Notes under the pieces: generated by a model | Databases searched by the model: none | Seen by the model: the letters and a program-made list of their open reading frames with translations, nothing else | Told to the model about the DNA's origin: nothing | Shown: positions 1 through 11,027 of the stretch, one piece after another | Position numbering within the stretch: the first letter of the stretch is position 1 | How the letters are laid out: each line of letters starts with the position of its first letter | Translations under genes and position numbers: made by a program | Source of the DNA: Paramacrobiotus metropolitanus | Taxonomy: Eukaryota; Tardigrada; Eutardigrada; Parachela; Macrobiotidae | Direction of reading: 5' to 3' | DNA length: 64,000 nt | Assembly (NCBI RefSeq): GCF_019649055.1 | Contig: NW_026570227.1 | Location: 1,860,001-1,924,000 of the forward strand

Positions 1-1513
1 TTATTATTATTATGCCGGAGTAAATTTGCAGTCAAACAGAAATGAGGCCGGTGACGCTGGAAGCAATCGGGGCAATTTCCGAATTTCTTCTACTAGTCTG
101 CTTTGTTCCGTTGTTTACACTCTCACCTGCTCATTGTTTTTACTACCGATTAATTTCTCCTTTAACGGCGTGAACCGCGCTGCAACGCAGCCGGCACGTG
201 CCGATACAAATCAATACGGGCCGCTGCCGGGCGCAGCTACTTTAGTACAGCAGTTTCTGCGATGAAAATCGGAAGGAAATTCAGAATGGGTAGTTGGTCT
301 AGTGTGCCTGCAGCAATACCACTTTCTCTTTCAAAGAATTCCCGTGCACACAGACGGATCAACTCTTTTTAAATTTTTTTTCTGTTTATTCTTTAACTAT
401 GTGTCAAATTTGGTTTCTTCTCGAGATTTTATTTGGTAATAAACATTTTGGCATGCGTTTCAATTACAGTTTTGCGGTTGTGATAGTAATACATTTATCT
501 ACGCGACAATTTACGGACCGCTGTCGCGGGCAGCTACTTTATTACAGCCGCTGCTTCGATGCAAATCCGTGTTAATTACTTTTTATGACTTGTGCTCGCG
601 ATTTCTGGGCATGTGTACTAGTCCGGTTGCTTATCGCAAATCAGGTAATGTATTTTGTTCTACAAAACGCTTTTCCCGGCACGCAGACGGATCAACTCTT
701 TTTATTTCTTTTTGCTTGCGTTTCTTGCTCTATCAAGCAGATTCGATTTTTCCCACAATATTAGTGTAATTTACATTTATATTTCGGCAGCTGTTTTCTC
801 TACGAATTATTTCAGTACACGAAAATGAATTTGTATACACATTTTATTTTTTGTCCTAGCCCGGTTAAAGGCAAAGTCCAACATACCGAATGTCGCTTAA
901 AATGAATACTTCTACTGCAATAGGCAGAAAAATCGTTTAATTCACATATATATGTGAGATAGTTGGTCGAGTGTGCTTGCAGCAAATCCATTGAATGTGC
1001 AGACTAATACGGTTTACCATACCGGCACACCGCAAGATCAACTCTTTATAATTTTTTTTACTTTCGATATACTGCTTAACATCCAAATACATTTCTGCTT
1101 GCAACATATCTTATCCTTCTACAGCATTACTGATTAAGTGATCATTGTATCGCGCGGCATAAAGGAAAGATAACGGGGAATTTTACAGGATCAATCGCGG
1201 ACAATTGAACGGATAACATATTAAAAATTTAAATGTATGGAGGAGATATGCCACACACTGCCACAATGAACAGTAAATGTACAGAACGATAAGACAACCA
1301 GGCGAAAGGTCATCTGAACAGCCGGAAGTCCAACGCGGCTGCTTTGAAGTGATAATTCTGTAGATAATTAGCGTGGCTTACAGTTAGTCGTGCAGCTGCG
1401 TGGTCCACCGGAAAGTAACCGCACTTTTCCAGTTGCTGTAATTAATTTCACCAATAATTACCGCTCGACTGTTCCTCGGAAGATCTTGCGTTATTCATTT
1501 CTCCTGCTGGACA
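1..1513. repeat. Degenerate ~330 bp direct repeats upstream of the first gene
   Basis: No supportable gene. The segment holds diverged direct repeats. The block around 209-275 (GGGCGCAGCTACTTTAGTAC) recurs at about 510-570. The block AGACGGATCAACTCTTTTTA at 353-372 recurs at about 684-703 and, more diverged, at 1030-1055. The block TAGTTGGTCTAGTGTGC at 291 recurs at 961. Together they suggest two and a half copies of a roughly 330 bp unit. The last few hundred bases before 1514 presumably include the promoter of the gene starting there, but I see no clear core motif. Confidence 0.55.
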
Positions 1514-2361
1514 ATGAAGAGCCTAATATTCCTCGCAGCGTGCGGTGCTTTACTGGCTGGCGTCAGCGCATTTTCTCTTCAAGGTAAGTACGTTATGCAG
1601 TCTCTATAAAAAATATACAGTATGTACCATTGTCAAAATACCTAACTGATAACAGATTTTGCAATAATTGCTAGTAGTTCTTTAATATTTTTTCTTGTGT
1701 TTGTTTCTCATCGTTTATTATTGGTACGTTATTGCTTTATATGTATTTTCAGTATTCTTTTTTTCCCCTTATTCAGGCAACAGCCAAATAACATAACAAC
1801 AAGCCTGCGCATATAGACACTATTCACACTAATAAGAAATTCCAGTTTACACGTTAAAGAAACATTTCAGTATGTTGACTAGCTGTAATTAAAGTAAAAG
1901 CAGCCACTGTAACTGCAGATGGGCAGAAATAGGCAGTAATTGTGCGTTGACAGGAGGTGCGGAGGCGCGGTTGCCGGATTGGATGCTGGCCAACCAGACG
2001 GCGTACGTGTACACGACGACGATGGAGGGCCTGATGCTGGCGGCGACGAACCTGGTGGTGAACGACATGTGCAACAGCTACGAGTGGGGCGCCTGGGGCC
2101 AGCCGCTGGCCGCGCACGTGGCCGGCAACATGAAGGCCTTCTTCCCCAACTACCACTGGCACGTCTTCATGCTGGACAACAAGCAGGGCGGCGGCAAGTT
2201 CGGCTACGACGTAAGTACCCTGCCATTAACCGTTCGTCACCCGGATAAATTAATACCTGTGTTTGTGCCGGCAGATCGACCCGGCCGTCGGCGCGCAGTA
2301 CAGCGCCGAGTGCAAGTACAACCGCATCTACGTCTGGGGCAATCTGGTCGTGCCCTTCTGA
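1514..2361 (+). CDS. Small secreted protein, possible dynein-light-chain-like fold
   Basis: Three exons: 1514-1583, 1954-2210, 2275-2361, giving 137 residues. Both introns have GTAAGT donors and CAG acceptors, and the frame is continuous across them. Exon 1 encodes a textbook signal peptide (MKSLIFLAACGALLAGVSA), so the protein should be secreted. The mature part has a pattern like the C-terminal half of LC8 dynein light chains: FFPNYHWHVFML, then a KFGYD stretch, then IYVWGNLVVPF at the very end, compared with the family's PTWHC...FGS...FIYFYLGQVAILLF. The LC8 fold is normally cytosolic, so a secreted version is unusual; flatworm tegument allergen-like proteins carry the domain in another context. 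Exons 2 and 3 are strongly GC-biased at third positions. A polyadenylation signal AATAAA lies near 2486. The gene model is firm; the fold assignment is by eye and uncertain. Confidence 0.7.
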
Positions 2362-2673
2362 GTGGATCCTTCCTTCTCCATGTTTCAACTCCGTTCACTG
2401 TACACAGCAACCATCAAGCGGATAAAACTGCTAGATGGTTTAAGAGAATAAGCAGTTTCGACCGACTAAAGGTCATTGTGGGGAAATAAAAATGAATACA
2501 CCGGCACAGATGGCGTTATGCAATGATTTGCCCTTGGGCTTTGTGCTTGAACGTTGTACAGACGAGTGTGCTCGTCAGACATAAAGTACCGCACTGTAAT
2601 TTACAAATGGCGTTTGCACACGAAACGCTTGGACAGCAAGCAACAAACCAGATAATAAATGAAAAGACAATAT

Positions 2674-2905
2674 AATAACACATTTGCCCAAACGTACATC
2701 GCCAAGACGTCCAGTGTTCCGGGAAGCGCAGCGGAGATACGGGAAAACCGGAAGTTAGGAAAGTATAGCGGGCTGGCAGACCGCTACATTGTTCAACCGC
2801 TAGCGTTCGAAACTACGGGGAACATTTGGGCCGCTGACGAAGAAGTTCTTCAAAGATTTGTCGCGAAAGATTTGTGACTGTACAGGCAACCCTCGCTCGG
2901 TGTCC
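2674..2905 (+). pseudogene. 5'-truncated non-LTR retrotransposon end (C-terminal domain fragment)
   Basis: The plus strand encodes a fragment of the C-terminal domain seen complete at 45087-47292: an AQTYIAKTSSVPGSAAE stretch, then GLADRYIVQPLAFETTG, then a frameshifted TGNPRS. The same subfamily occurs at 38753-39690 (AQTYIGQTSRVPESAAE). The fragment abuts, tail to tail, the truncated exon 4 of the minus-strand family A copy at about 2906, so its arrival or a linked deletion destroyed that exon. No complete reading frame remains. Confidence 0.6.
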
Positions 2906-3094
2906 CATTTGAGATGGGATTTATCGCCGCCGGAGTGATGTGCCAGCAGCATTCGAAGGAGATGCTGAGGTGTTCCGTCATGCAGGAACTGTTCAGCAGC
3001 AAATGCCATAAGGCGCACACCCTATCAGACGCACACTGATCCGTAATGAAAAAAAACGAAACCTTTAATACGTATCATGTCATAAGTACAAACT

Positions 3095-3240
3095 TAGTAC
3101 TAGAAAACATATGTATAACAGAAACACTTCCTCAATGCTATCCTGATCGGGAACTGAACCCATTACACAAATCGCATTCCCCCGTTGTATCTGGATAGAA
3201 AGTCGCTGTCTAAAAACCTCTTTGCGCACGTTCCTGGCCG
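3095..3240 (-). pseudogene. 3' end of a non-LTR retrotransposon inside intron 3 of copy 1
   Basis: The minus strand encodes QRLSIQIQRGNAICVMG, the conserved tail of the retrotransposon C-terminal domain, and then the stop and 3' UTR. The DNA is nearly the same as the segment at about 36965-37140, including the 3' UTR (TAGTACTAGAAAACAT), so both belong to one element family and are truncated at different 5' points. A shorter relative is at 25550-25680. Confidence 0.65.
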
Positions 3241-3659
3241 GTAACGTAATTAACGTATGTAAATTGCAAAGGTCACAAACAGTCAGACTAGTGCCACCTG
3301 ACAGCGCAGACTGGTGTTGGGAAAAGAGCGTTAGCACAGACATCCCGTACCGTTTGGCTGCCATGCGCGAGTGCAAATCCAAATGCGACAAGATATAGCG
3401 CAGCAACGACGGCGTCAGAACACGGACGCCGACATCCAACCCCAATGTATCAACTTCTCCATCTAAGAGTGGAATAATTATTATAGTGTAAGCCAGTGCC
3501 ACAGCAAACCAAATAAAGGTCCCCATAGTGTCTATTTACAAGAGTTTAAGTTTGCTTAGCTTCTGCGCAGTTCTTCCCTTTCAAACTTCCACTATAGCTG
3601 CACAACATGCGGTGCGAAGCCTAAGAGCAGTTTCGAACAATCCCATTTCAAAAAAGGAT

Positions 3660-3765
3660 AAATTTAAAGAAAAAAAAACGTTGCTGAGGTTTTCTTAGGT
3701 TTTCGCCGGGTATCGTAGGATTTCTTAGGTCTTCTTAAGTTTCTTGGGTTTTCCCAGTGTATCAT
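3660..3765. repeat. TTCTTAGG-rich core repeat remnant
   Basis: A short run of TTTTCTTAGG / TTTCTTAGGTCTTC units. It matches the central core of the hairpin-arm elements at 8800-9275, 47293-47945 and 50072-50746 but has no arms here. The same core occurs reversed at about 42115-42165. Confidence 0.45.
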
Positions 3766-4763
3766 GTATCTTGATGTTTATTTATTTCGCGACTGATGAA
3801 AGCTAGAACCTGTAGGATAAGTATGTTGCTAACCAATTTCAGTTGGGACATCATAACTGACGCGAAGCTCCCGATTATGGATCGGTGGTAGGTGGGCGCG
3901 GCTAGCTAAATGGGTCTCCAGGATTTTCGGCAGGATTTCCGCCATCGAGTGCGTTAGCCTTGCGTCGGTTTCCGGACTGACGAAAACAAACATGCAACCC
4001 TCGTTTTCGACGCGCAGATCGGCAGCAGTCCGGCAACCAGTCCCGGCTTAGCCGAAGTTTGGCTTCCACCGCCTCGTGAACTTGCTTTATGATGCGACAT
4101 TTATCGGCCGGGGCTCACTGAGCACGGCGTTCGCTTGATCGAACGGTACGAAGTGTTTGGCGTACCTGCAACGCTCCAACAAGGAGGGTCCGCTGGGCGG
4201 GAGTTCACTGGCCATTTGGCGCAGATGCACCACCTGAAAACCAGCCTGGTACGCAGGGACATCGGTGTTGACAAGGTCGGTTTTGATGCACAACATCTGA
4301 CAACACGGCGCCTGGTTACAGCCGACAATTGGGCTGAGCATGACGGCTGGCCGGAACCGGAACGGTCCGTTATCTTCATCACGCAGTGCCGCAAATACGG
4401 CAACGCTTCCCTGTATAGTTTCTGGGTAACCTAGTAGGATGGCAGCGGCCAGACGTCTTTTAAGTGCATCCAGTGCGCTTCGGTTGTTGTGGAGTCGAAG
4501 TGGATCAAGGCGCGGTCGTCGTTAAAATCCTGGATGTATCCCAGCCACCACGGGTCGTCAGCGTTGCGGACAACAACCGTGTTGTCATATTTCATTTGAG
4601 TATCAGTTACCAGCAGCGTCCGAAACAGCGGCATTGCTCCCAGCGAATTTACAGGGGCCTAAGGATAATAAATTCATCATTACAAGTAATAAAAAAATGA
4701 TGAGATGTTGTGTCAGAGATCGGTTGCTGGACTTACCTTTTTAAGCCGTTTTACAGGCTGCAT

Positions 4764-5194
4764 AATAGGTAATCTCCGGAAAGCTCAGCTGAATTTTTCA
4801 GCGATATATAAAATCCAACGAAAATACATAAGGCAAAACAGTATGCGATTTTCGAAAATTTGTGCGAAGACTTTTTGTGCGATTTTCGAAAATTTAAGCA
4901 TATAATAAAGTATCCATGTGTGGTGATGTATAAGTCTGCACAGTCTGTGGCGTTGAAATATTGTGTATTCAAGCAGACGCAGTGCAAATCAGCGCATGTA
5001 TACTGCGCTAAGTTTACTGGCGCTGCTTGTGACCAAAGTGGCCTCTATCCTACTGCCGGCCGGGTCTACCTACCCACCGGCATTAGTGCCGCCTCGACGG
5101 TTAGTTTTTTATGGTGTAATGGGTTTTATTATGCTAAGCCAGTTTAAACATCCAAACACACACAAGCGTCACACAGCATCAAAAGACAGCGGAG
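4764..5194. other. Intergenic gap between copy 1 and a retrotransposon end
   Basis: No supportable gene. It contains the 5' flank of the minus-strand copy 1 and a short repeated TGCGATTTTCGAAAATTT motif (twice within 4842-4892). Short open frames here have no family features and AT-rich codon use. Confidence 0.4.
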
Positions 5195-5720
5195 ACATGC
5201 GGCTGAATCACAGAGAACATTTGATCTAAATTAGCCGAGGCTGGCGTCGTTCCCAGGATGGATGCCGCATTTCCACGTTGAATTTCGATGCTGAACCTCT
5301 GGCGCAGATACTCCGTTGCGCGTATCTCGCCCGTTTCCTGCCATATCATCCTGCCTGCTTCGCTGAGCAGCCGGGAGGCTTCCGGTCCGAGTGGTCCCAC
5401 TGTCTCCACACCTGTACCTGTACCTGTCCTGGTACTTCACGGTTTTTTTCCGTTCGGCCTGTGCAGCTGCTGCTCCAGCTTGGGTTGATGTTGCTGCAAC
5501 ATGTGAAAGGGCCATCGTACACACACAAGTTACATCCCATGTTAACATTTTGCCTCGTTCCCATGGCACTAGGGTGACTCCGTCCGGGCGTATACCGTTG
5601 ATACGCGATATTCCCAGTGGCTCGAGTTCTGTCTCGATGGTGGCTAAGGCGAATGCTCGTTTAAGCGTGGCGTTTAAACTACTGTGTCTTGATTTCCGGC
5701 CGTAAACAAAGCGCCGCCCC
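5195..5720 (-). pseudogene. Truncated non-LTR retrotransposon, C-terminal domain
   Basis: The minus strand encodes, in two frames, RINGIRPDGVTLVPWERG, KMLTWDVTCVCTMALSHVA, STQAGAAAAQAE and, after a frame change, EFLRQRF-type sequence ending SIEIQRGNAASILGTT. This is the PD...WDVT segment plus tail of the element seen at 45087-47292. Between the frames lies a TACCTG microsatellite at about 5412-5440 that probably caused the frameshift. The reverse transcriptase domain is absent, so this is a 5'-truncated copy. Confidence 0.7.
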
Positions 5721-6024
5721 ATACTGCTATCCGGTACCGGCATTGGTACATTGCTCGATTAGTAACATCCAAAAAGGATACTTCTACCCTATATTGTTGA
5801 TTGTACACCGGACTTGTGATTGCGGTGGCTCGAAGGGATTGTTGTTATGAGCGGTCCTTTGCTGTGACTGCTAATCCTGACCGTAGATGATCCTGATTGT
5901 AGATGTTAAAGTAACTAAACAAACAGACCGCAGTTTTAAAAATTGGATCGGCTAATTTTTTACGTAATTCGCAGTCGTTTTTGAATGGTATTAACAGAGT
6001 GAATTACATTTTGTTTTTAAAATA

Positions 6025-6955
6025 AAGTGTGTGCCTTATGGCAGTTGGTTGAGCAGCTTCCAAATGACGGAGCGCACCAGCATCTCCTACGAAAGCTGGT
6101 GGCAAACTGAGCCCAAAGGCGAGAAGTTCATCCTTACAAGGGACACCGACAACTGTTTCAAGACGGCCGCTCTCCTCAGTCGCGTAATCAGCGCAAATAC
6201 TAACCGTCTCACTGTCTTGAGAGTCTTCCCGCCAACCCACTCCGGATTTTTGCGTCCGATTTTCGAGGCCATGGAAATTCGCTTACCGATTCTGGTGGTC
6301 AAAGACCACGTTAACGTCGAACCACGCGGATTCACTGCCGGAAAGCATCCGCGTTCCAGGCACAGGGCAGCGCGTGAATTAAGGTTCTACCAGCGCACTT
6401 GCAGCGTCGTTCTCCTGTACAACTGGACGGTGTCCAGTCTTTTTGGCTCGCAAGCGTACAACGTCTTTCTAAATAATTCCTACTATGGGCGTACGGGCGG
6501 GCCACTATTCGTACGATCTCTGCCGGCGGACGAGCGGGAGTGGAAGCTGCCTTTCACGTGGGAGTCGCACGAACTGGCCATCGACAAACTGCAGATCAGA
6601 ATTCTCAAGCTCCTGCTTCCCTGCAGGGAAGACTGGTTCCACATGACGGATCGCGTGATGTGTGCGCTCAACGACAGCTTCCCGCCGGTCACGCCGGACA
6701 TGCTGGCAAAGGTCACGGCGGTCCACGCGCGCTGATCGCGTATCCTGGCCCCGCTGGACTGTGAGAGCATTCGCAACTGCCTGTGACTGTTAGTAGTACT
6801 AAGTAGCAAGTATTTAGCACCTCGTACTGTTGAAAACGCATATTAATGGTAATTTTGGAAGTGCATCTATCACGTGCCGTTTATCGTGTTGTGCAGTTCC
6901 GTACACCTGGAGCAAAATGGCCATTTACGGAATTAACGAGGTGTTGCGAGTGTGA
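6025..6955 (+). pseudogene. Family A copy 2, exons 4-5 only
   Basis: An isolated exon 4 (about 6025-6790) and a decayed exon 5 (about 6889-6955, STWSKMAIYGINEVLRV and a stop). The exon 4 body is well preserved: RDTDNCFKTAALLSRV, ILVVKDHVNVEP, RVMCALNDSFPPVTPDMLA and KVTAVHAR. The 5' end has small deletions that shift the frame relative to the VCALWQLLL consensus, and stops follow KVTAVHAR and the degraded NYLRL end. No exon 1-3 sequence lies upstream, where a minus-strand retrotransposon fragment sits. A 5'-truncated duplicate is the simplest reading. Confidence 0.8.
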
Positions 6956-7622
6956 AACCCCGAACATCCAGATTATTCTTGCCAAGTAAATTCCAGCATC
7001 ATGCAGCCCCAGATATCAGGACGCAGAAAGTACAAGCGTCCTGGCATACCGCTGTTACGTTAGTTGTCTATCTTGGCTGTGCTCGGATGGCAGCTGCTAC
7101 TTAAAGGGCGATCAGTGTATCGAGAAGTATCTACTTCTTTTCCTGTTGTTTTCCGCTAATATCTCTTGATTTCTGAGCTGGGAAGTCTTCTAATAATTAT
7201 CTTCTTGTTCCCAGTTCAGCGCTTCGAATTGGATAATGCTCCTTATTTTGCGTATAGTCCGTGAGGAATAGGAAGAAGGCAGATAAATGCCGGTGGGAAG
7301 GTTCGGATCGACGATGACCAGACAGGTGATGGCGGCGCCACTGTCGTCCCACGCAGTAAATGCTGCGCAGCACTAATGCGCTCGATCTATCGCGGCTACT
7401 TGCACACGGATCCCACACCATAGTTACGAAGCTTACACACACCACACGGATTCTTTATAAATGTTGTTTGCAGCAATCGCACAAAGAAAGAAACATTTCT
7501 GCTGTTTACAAATCTGTCTATGTAAGATTGCTTGTTTGTTCCAATAAGCAAAATGCCAATAATCGTTTGATTTTCGGCTTCATCTGTCGTTGAAAAAATA
7601 TTCCGTTGGAGTGTCCTCGGAA
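6956..7622. other. Intergenic; contains a possible minus-strand 7TM-receptor relic
   Basis: Between family A copies 2 and 3. At 7271-7350 the minus strand reads AAITCLVIVDPNLPTGIY, close to transmembrane segment 6 of the receptors at 20-24 kb (VAAWSCLTFVCSNLP and VACISCVVFIGLYLP). No longer frame survives. The rest shows nothing I can name. Confidence 0.4.
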
Positions 7623-10600
7623 ATGCAGGCTTCAATTGCAAAACGGTTAAGAACCGTAAGTCCACAGCCGAATGTTTTAATATTAAACCTTCTTAATGCA
7701 TTTCGTATGATAGAAAAAGTTGTTAGTGCAGCAGACCCTGTGATCTACTATGCTTTATGCGGTTTTTTTGTTTCTTCAGGACCCTCAGCCTCAGGTTGTA
7801 TTAGGTGCACTGCCACCGTATAAGCCGCTGATGGCCGATACCGGCCAAATGAACTACCACAACACAGTCGTCGTCCGCAACAGGGAGGACGCTTGGTGGC
7901 TGGGATACATCCAGGATATCGACGGCGACCGCGCCTTCATCCGCTTCGACTCCACAACAGCCGAAGCTCGCTGGATGCCTTTAAAAGACGTCTGGCCCCT
8001 GCCATCGTACTGGGTCACCGAGAAATTATCCACTGCAGGTTATATAAAGGTTGCAGTATTTGCGGCACTGCGGGACGAAGACAGCGGACCGTTCCGTTTC
8101 CGGCCAGTTGTCATGCTCAACACAATGGTGAGCTGTGACCTGGCACCGCGTTGTCAGATGTTTTGCATTAAAACCGATCTTTCCAAGTCCGACATTCCGG
8201 CACACCAGGCTGGCTACCAAGTGGTTCATCTGCGGCAAATTGCCAGTGAACTGCCACCCGGCGGACCCTCCTTGCTGCAGCGTCGCATGTATACCAAGCA
8301 TGTTATTCCGTTTGGCCAAGCCAACGTCCTTCTCAGCGACCCGTCGGATAAAAGCCGCATCATCAAGCATGCTTACGAGGTTCTTCAAGCCGAGCTGCAT
8401 GTACGGAATGAACATTTGCGGACTGCTGTCGTTTTCACCTGCGTATCGAAGAGAAGGTTTGCATGTTTGTCTTCGCCAGTCTCACACCCGACGCGCAACG
8501 GACGCACTTTATGGCGGCAGTCTTAAAGAAAATTCTGCAAACCCATCTAGCGGGCCGTGGCGATCCACCCCCTATCCATAAACGAGGACTCTGCGCAAAT
8601 GCAAAAACTCCTTGCGAAGCCGGTTGGTAGCCTGTTGTAAATAATACCATTATATTAAAGCTTATTTTAAGGAATAAAGGGTACAGGGTTTATTTTAAAG
8701 AATCATTGGAAGCCGTTACCTTTAAACTCTAGTAATCTCCGAAGCAATCGCAAAGTAGCGCTGTATTTCTTAATTTGATTGCTTGATGCATTTGTTTGTA
8801 CTGTGGTAACACGTCCGTCGTCTGTTCGTCGATCTACAACTTGCTGCCCGACAATTTGCTGACCGACATGCTGTTGACTTACACAGTTCGCTGACCGACA
8901 AATTGTTAACCGACAATTTGCTTTTCTGCTAAATTGTTGACCGACGTTTTGTTGAAACAATTTTGCTGATCGACAACTTGCTTCTCGGGTCGACGCGCTG
9001 ATCTTTGAGTTTTTCTAGTTTCTTCTTGTTTTTTCTTAGATTTCTTATGTTTCTTAGGGTTCTTAGGTTTTCTCGGGTTTCTTACGCCAGCAAAATGTCT
9101 TCAGCCAGTTGCCGGTGTTCACAAAATGTCGTTCAGCGAATTGTCGTTTCAACAAACCCGGGTCATCACTGTCGGGTCATCATTTGGTCGGTCAGCAAAA
9201 AGTCGTAAACAAGTTGTCGGTGAGCATGATAGTCGTCAGCGAGTTGTCGGTGTGCCTTGTACGGTACTGTACACTAAAATAACTTCTTGCTTTTTCAGAT
9301 GTCGAGGTTGACACATCGATTTTCTCCGTCAGCATCCGTGATTTGACGCCTCCGCTGCTGTGTGACATCTTGTGGCATTTGGATGCACACTCACGCATGA
9401 CAGCCAAACGGTACGGGATGTTGTGAGTCCAGTACAGATAATATCCCTTTTGTGGCACCCCTTTTGTAGTGGATTGTACAGAGTAGTAACGGGCGCCTGC
9501 TGTGTTCGAGCAAGTTGTAATTCATTGATAAAGTGTGCGTTCCTTGATAGGGTGTGCGTTTTATGGCAGTTGCTGCTGGACAGCTCCCAAATGACAGCGC
9601 ACGTCAGCATTTCTTTCGAGAGCTGCTGGCACATCGCACCCGACGGCGATAAATCCCTTCTCAAATGTGACACCGACAACTGCTTCAAAGCCGCGTCCCT
9701 CCTCAGCCGCTCAATCAACTCAGCAACAATCAGTCTCACTGTGTTGCGCGTCTTCCCGCCACACCACTTCTTGGTAACCCTGTTGGATGCCATGGAGATG
9801 CGCTTGCCTTTACTGGTGCTCAAAGACCACGTCAACATCACATTATCCAGATTCTTTCCTCGACAAAACCTATCGCGTCTGAAGCACGGTGCAGCGTGTG
9901 ATATAACGCTCTATAAGCGCACCTGCAACTTTGTCTTCCTGCGCAATTGGACAACTAGCGATCTTTTCGGTGGACAAATGCACGAAGTCTTTGTGAGTAA
10001 TTGGTACTATGAGGATCATAACGGCGTGGAGGTGACCGCTCTTCCCTTGCCGGCGCACGAGCGGGAGTGGATGCTGCCTCTTACCTGGCAGCCGCGCCAA
10101 TTGGCCATCGACAAGCTGCAGATCAGCATTCCCAAGCTCCTCATTTCCTGCAGCGACGGTAAACTGCACATGACCAGTCGCTTGATGTGCGCGCTGAACG
10201 ACAACTTCCCGCCGGTAACGCCGGACATGCTGGCGAAGGTCACGGCGGTTCACGCGCGCTGGTTGCGTACCTTGACCTATCCCGACGACTGGCAGAGCAT
10301 CCGCAATTACCTCCGACTGTGGGTGCAGTAACAGACTAGGGTGTCGCGGTTGACTGGTACTACTAATACTACCAGTCTGGTAGTATTTGTATGACCCATA
10401 ACAGTCTTATGGTAAGACCACCCAGCGATGATTCATCATTTCACCGCGTTATGAAATCTGACGCTTTTCTCGGCAAGCTGTCCGTCACTAGAATTTTTAG
10501 AATTGGTTTCACACTCCCTTGCAGACCGCTTGTTTCCTCTTGCCTAATTTCTTGCACCAAACCTAAATCCGTTTCTTGCATCACTGCATGCTCTTGCCAT

Positions 10601-11027
10601 TAAATATGCTGTGAGTTACGTTGTTGTGTCTGACCGCTTGTGCTAAAGCTTGTGTCATCCCAACCGGAGCCACCTGTATAATGGTGTCTAGTCAGGGTCC
10701 TCGGCCGGACCGTTTCCGGCCGAGCCAACCTTTCATGCCAACTTTCAACCCCTAGAAAGCAGCCCGATTACCTATGTTGTTGTTACAACAGCATATTGGC
10801 AGTCCTTCGAACGTGTGCTATATATATTTACATACTGCTCAAAACCCAGCTGATTTAAGTGATTTGGCTAAATGCACCCTTGAACGCTGGTCTCGTTGTG
10901 CAGGTTCAGCGGGTTTCACTGCGACGGAAGCCCAAAGGTGTGGAATAACGTGGATCTACGGTGCGAAGACTTATCCATCTGGAGCAAGCTGGCCATTTAC
11001 GGGATCAATGAGGTGTTCCGCGTGTGA
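7623..11027 (+). CDS. Family A copy 3: Tudor-like/F-box-like protein, one frameshift
   Basis: Exons: 7623-7655 (MQASIAKRLRT), 7780-8622, 9299-9410, 9551-10318, 10904-11027. Exon 2 has the WWLGYIQDIDGDRAFIRFDS block, Tudor/agenet-like. Exon 3 and the start of exon 4 form an F-box-like segment (LTPPLLCDILWHLDAHS then RVCVLWQLLL). Exon 5 ends EVFRV and a stop. Exon 2 is one base short of the family phase: a 1-nt deletion near 8420 shifts the frame just before the CRFHLRI motif, which resumes in the next frame. All other exons are open and the splice sites are good. It is either a very recent pseudogene or a sequencing error. Intron 3 (676 bp) contains a hairpin-arm repeat. The likely role, by analogy with F-box proteins, is an SCF ubiquitin-ligase substrate adaptor; this is inferred. 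Confidence 0.75.
8800..9275. repeat. Hairpin-arm element in intron 3 of copy 3
   Basis: The left arm (about 8811-8996) is made of degenerate ~18-20 bp units such as ACAATTTGCTGACCGAC. The core (about 9005-9085) is TTTCTTAGG-rich. The right arm (about 9088-9252) carries the complementary units (AGTTGTCGGTGAGC). The two arms are inverted relative to each other, so transcripts could fold into a long imperfect hairpin. GTACTGT flanks both sides (8799 and 9273) and may be a target-site duplication. The architecture matches 47293-47945 and 50072-50746, but the arm unit is different in sequence. Confidence 0.55.

Larger units (their letters stand above)
2906..4763 (-). pseudogene. Family A copy 1 (Tudor-like/F-box-like protein), minus-strand pseudogene
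   Basis: Minus-strand copy of the family. Exon 1 is complement(4737-4763), encoding MQPVKRLKK and followed by GTAAGT. Exon 2 is about complement(3834-4658) and includes VVVRNADDPWWLGYIQD. Exon 3 is complement(3351-3462), which encodes the F-box core LTPSLLRYILSHLDLHS. Exon 4 starts at 3021 (RVCALWHLLL) and breaks off near 2906 against a retrotransposon fragment. Lesions: in exon 2 a TGG-to-TAG change right after WPLPSY (near 4431) and at least two frameshifts, and in exon 4 a further frameshift. Intron 3 holds another retrotransposon end (3095-3240, minus). This is the only family A copy on the minus strand. Splice sites and exon sizes still match the intact copies, so the copy decayed after normal duplication and is not a processed copy. 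Confidence 0.8.

Noticed and set aside
1940-2248. Alternative frame over exon 2 of the first gene
   Set aside because: Asp/Gly/Arg-rich shadow of the true frame; the signal peptide and splice sites fix the real one.
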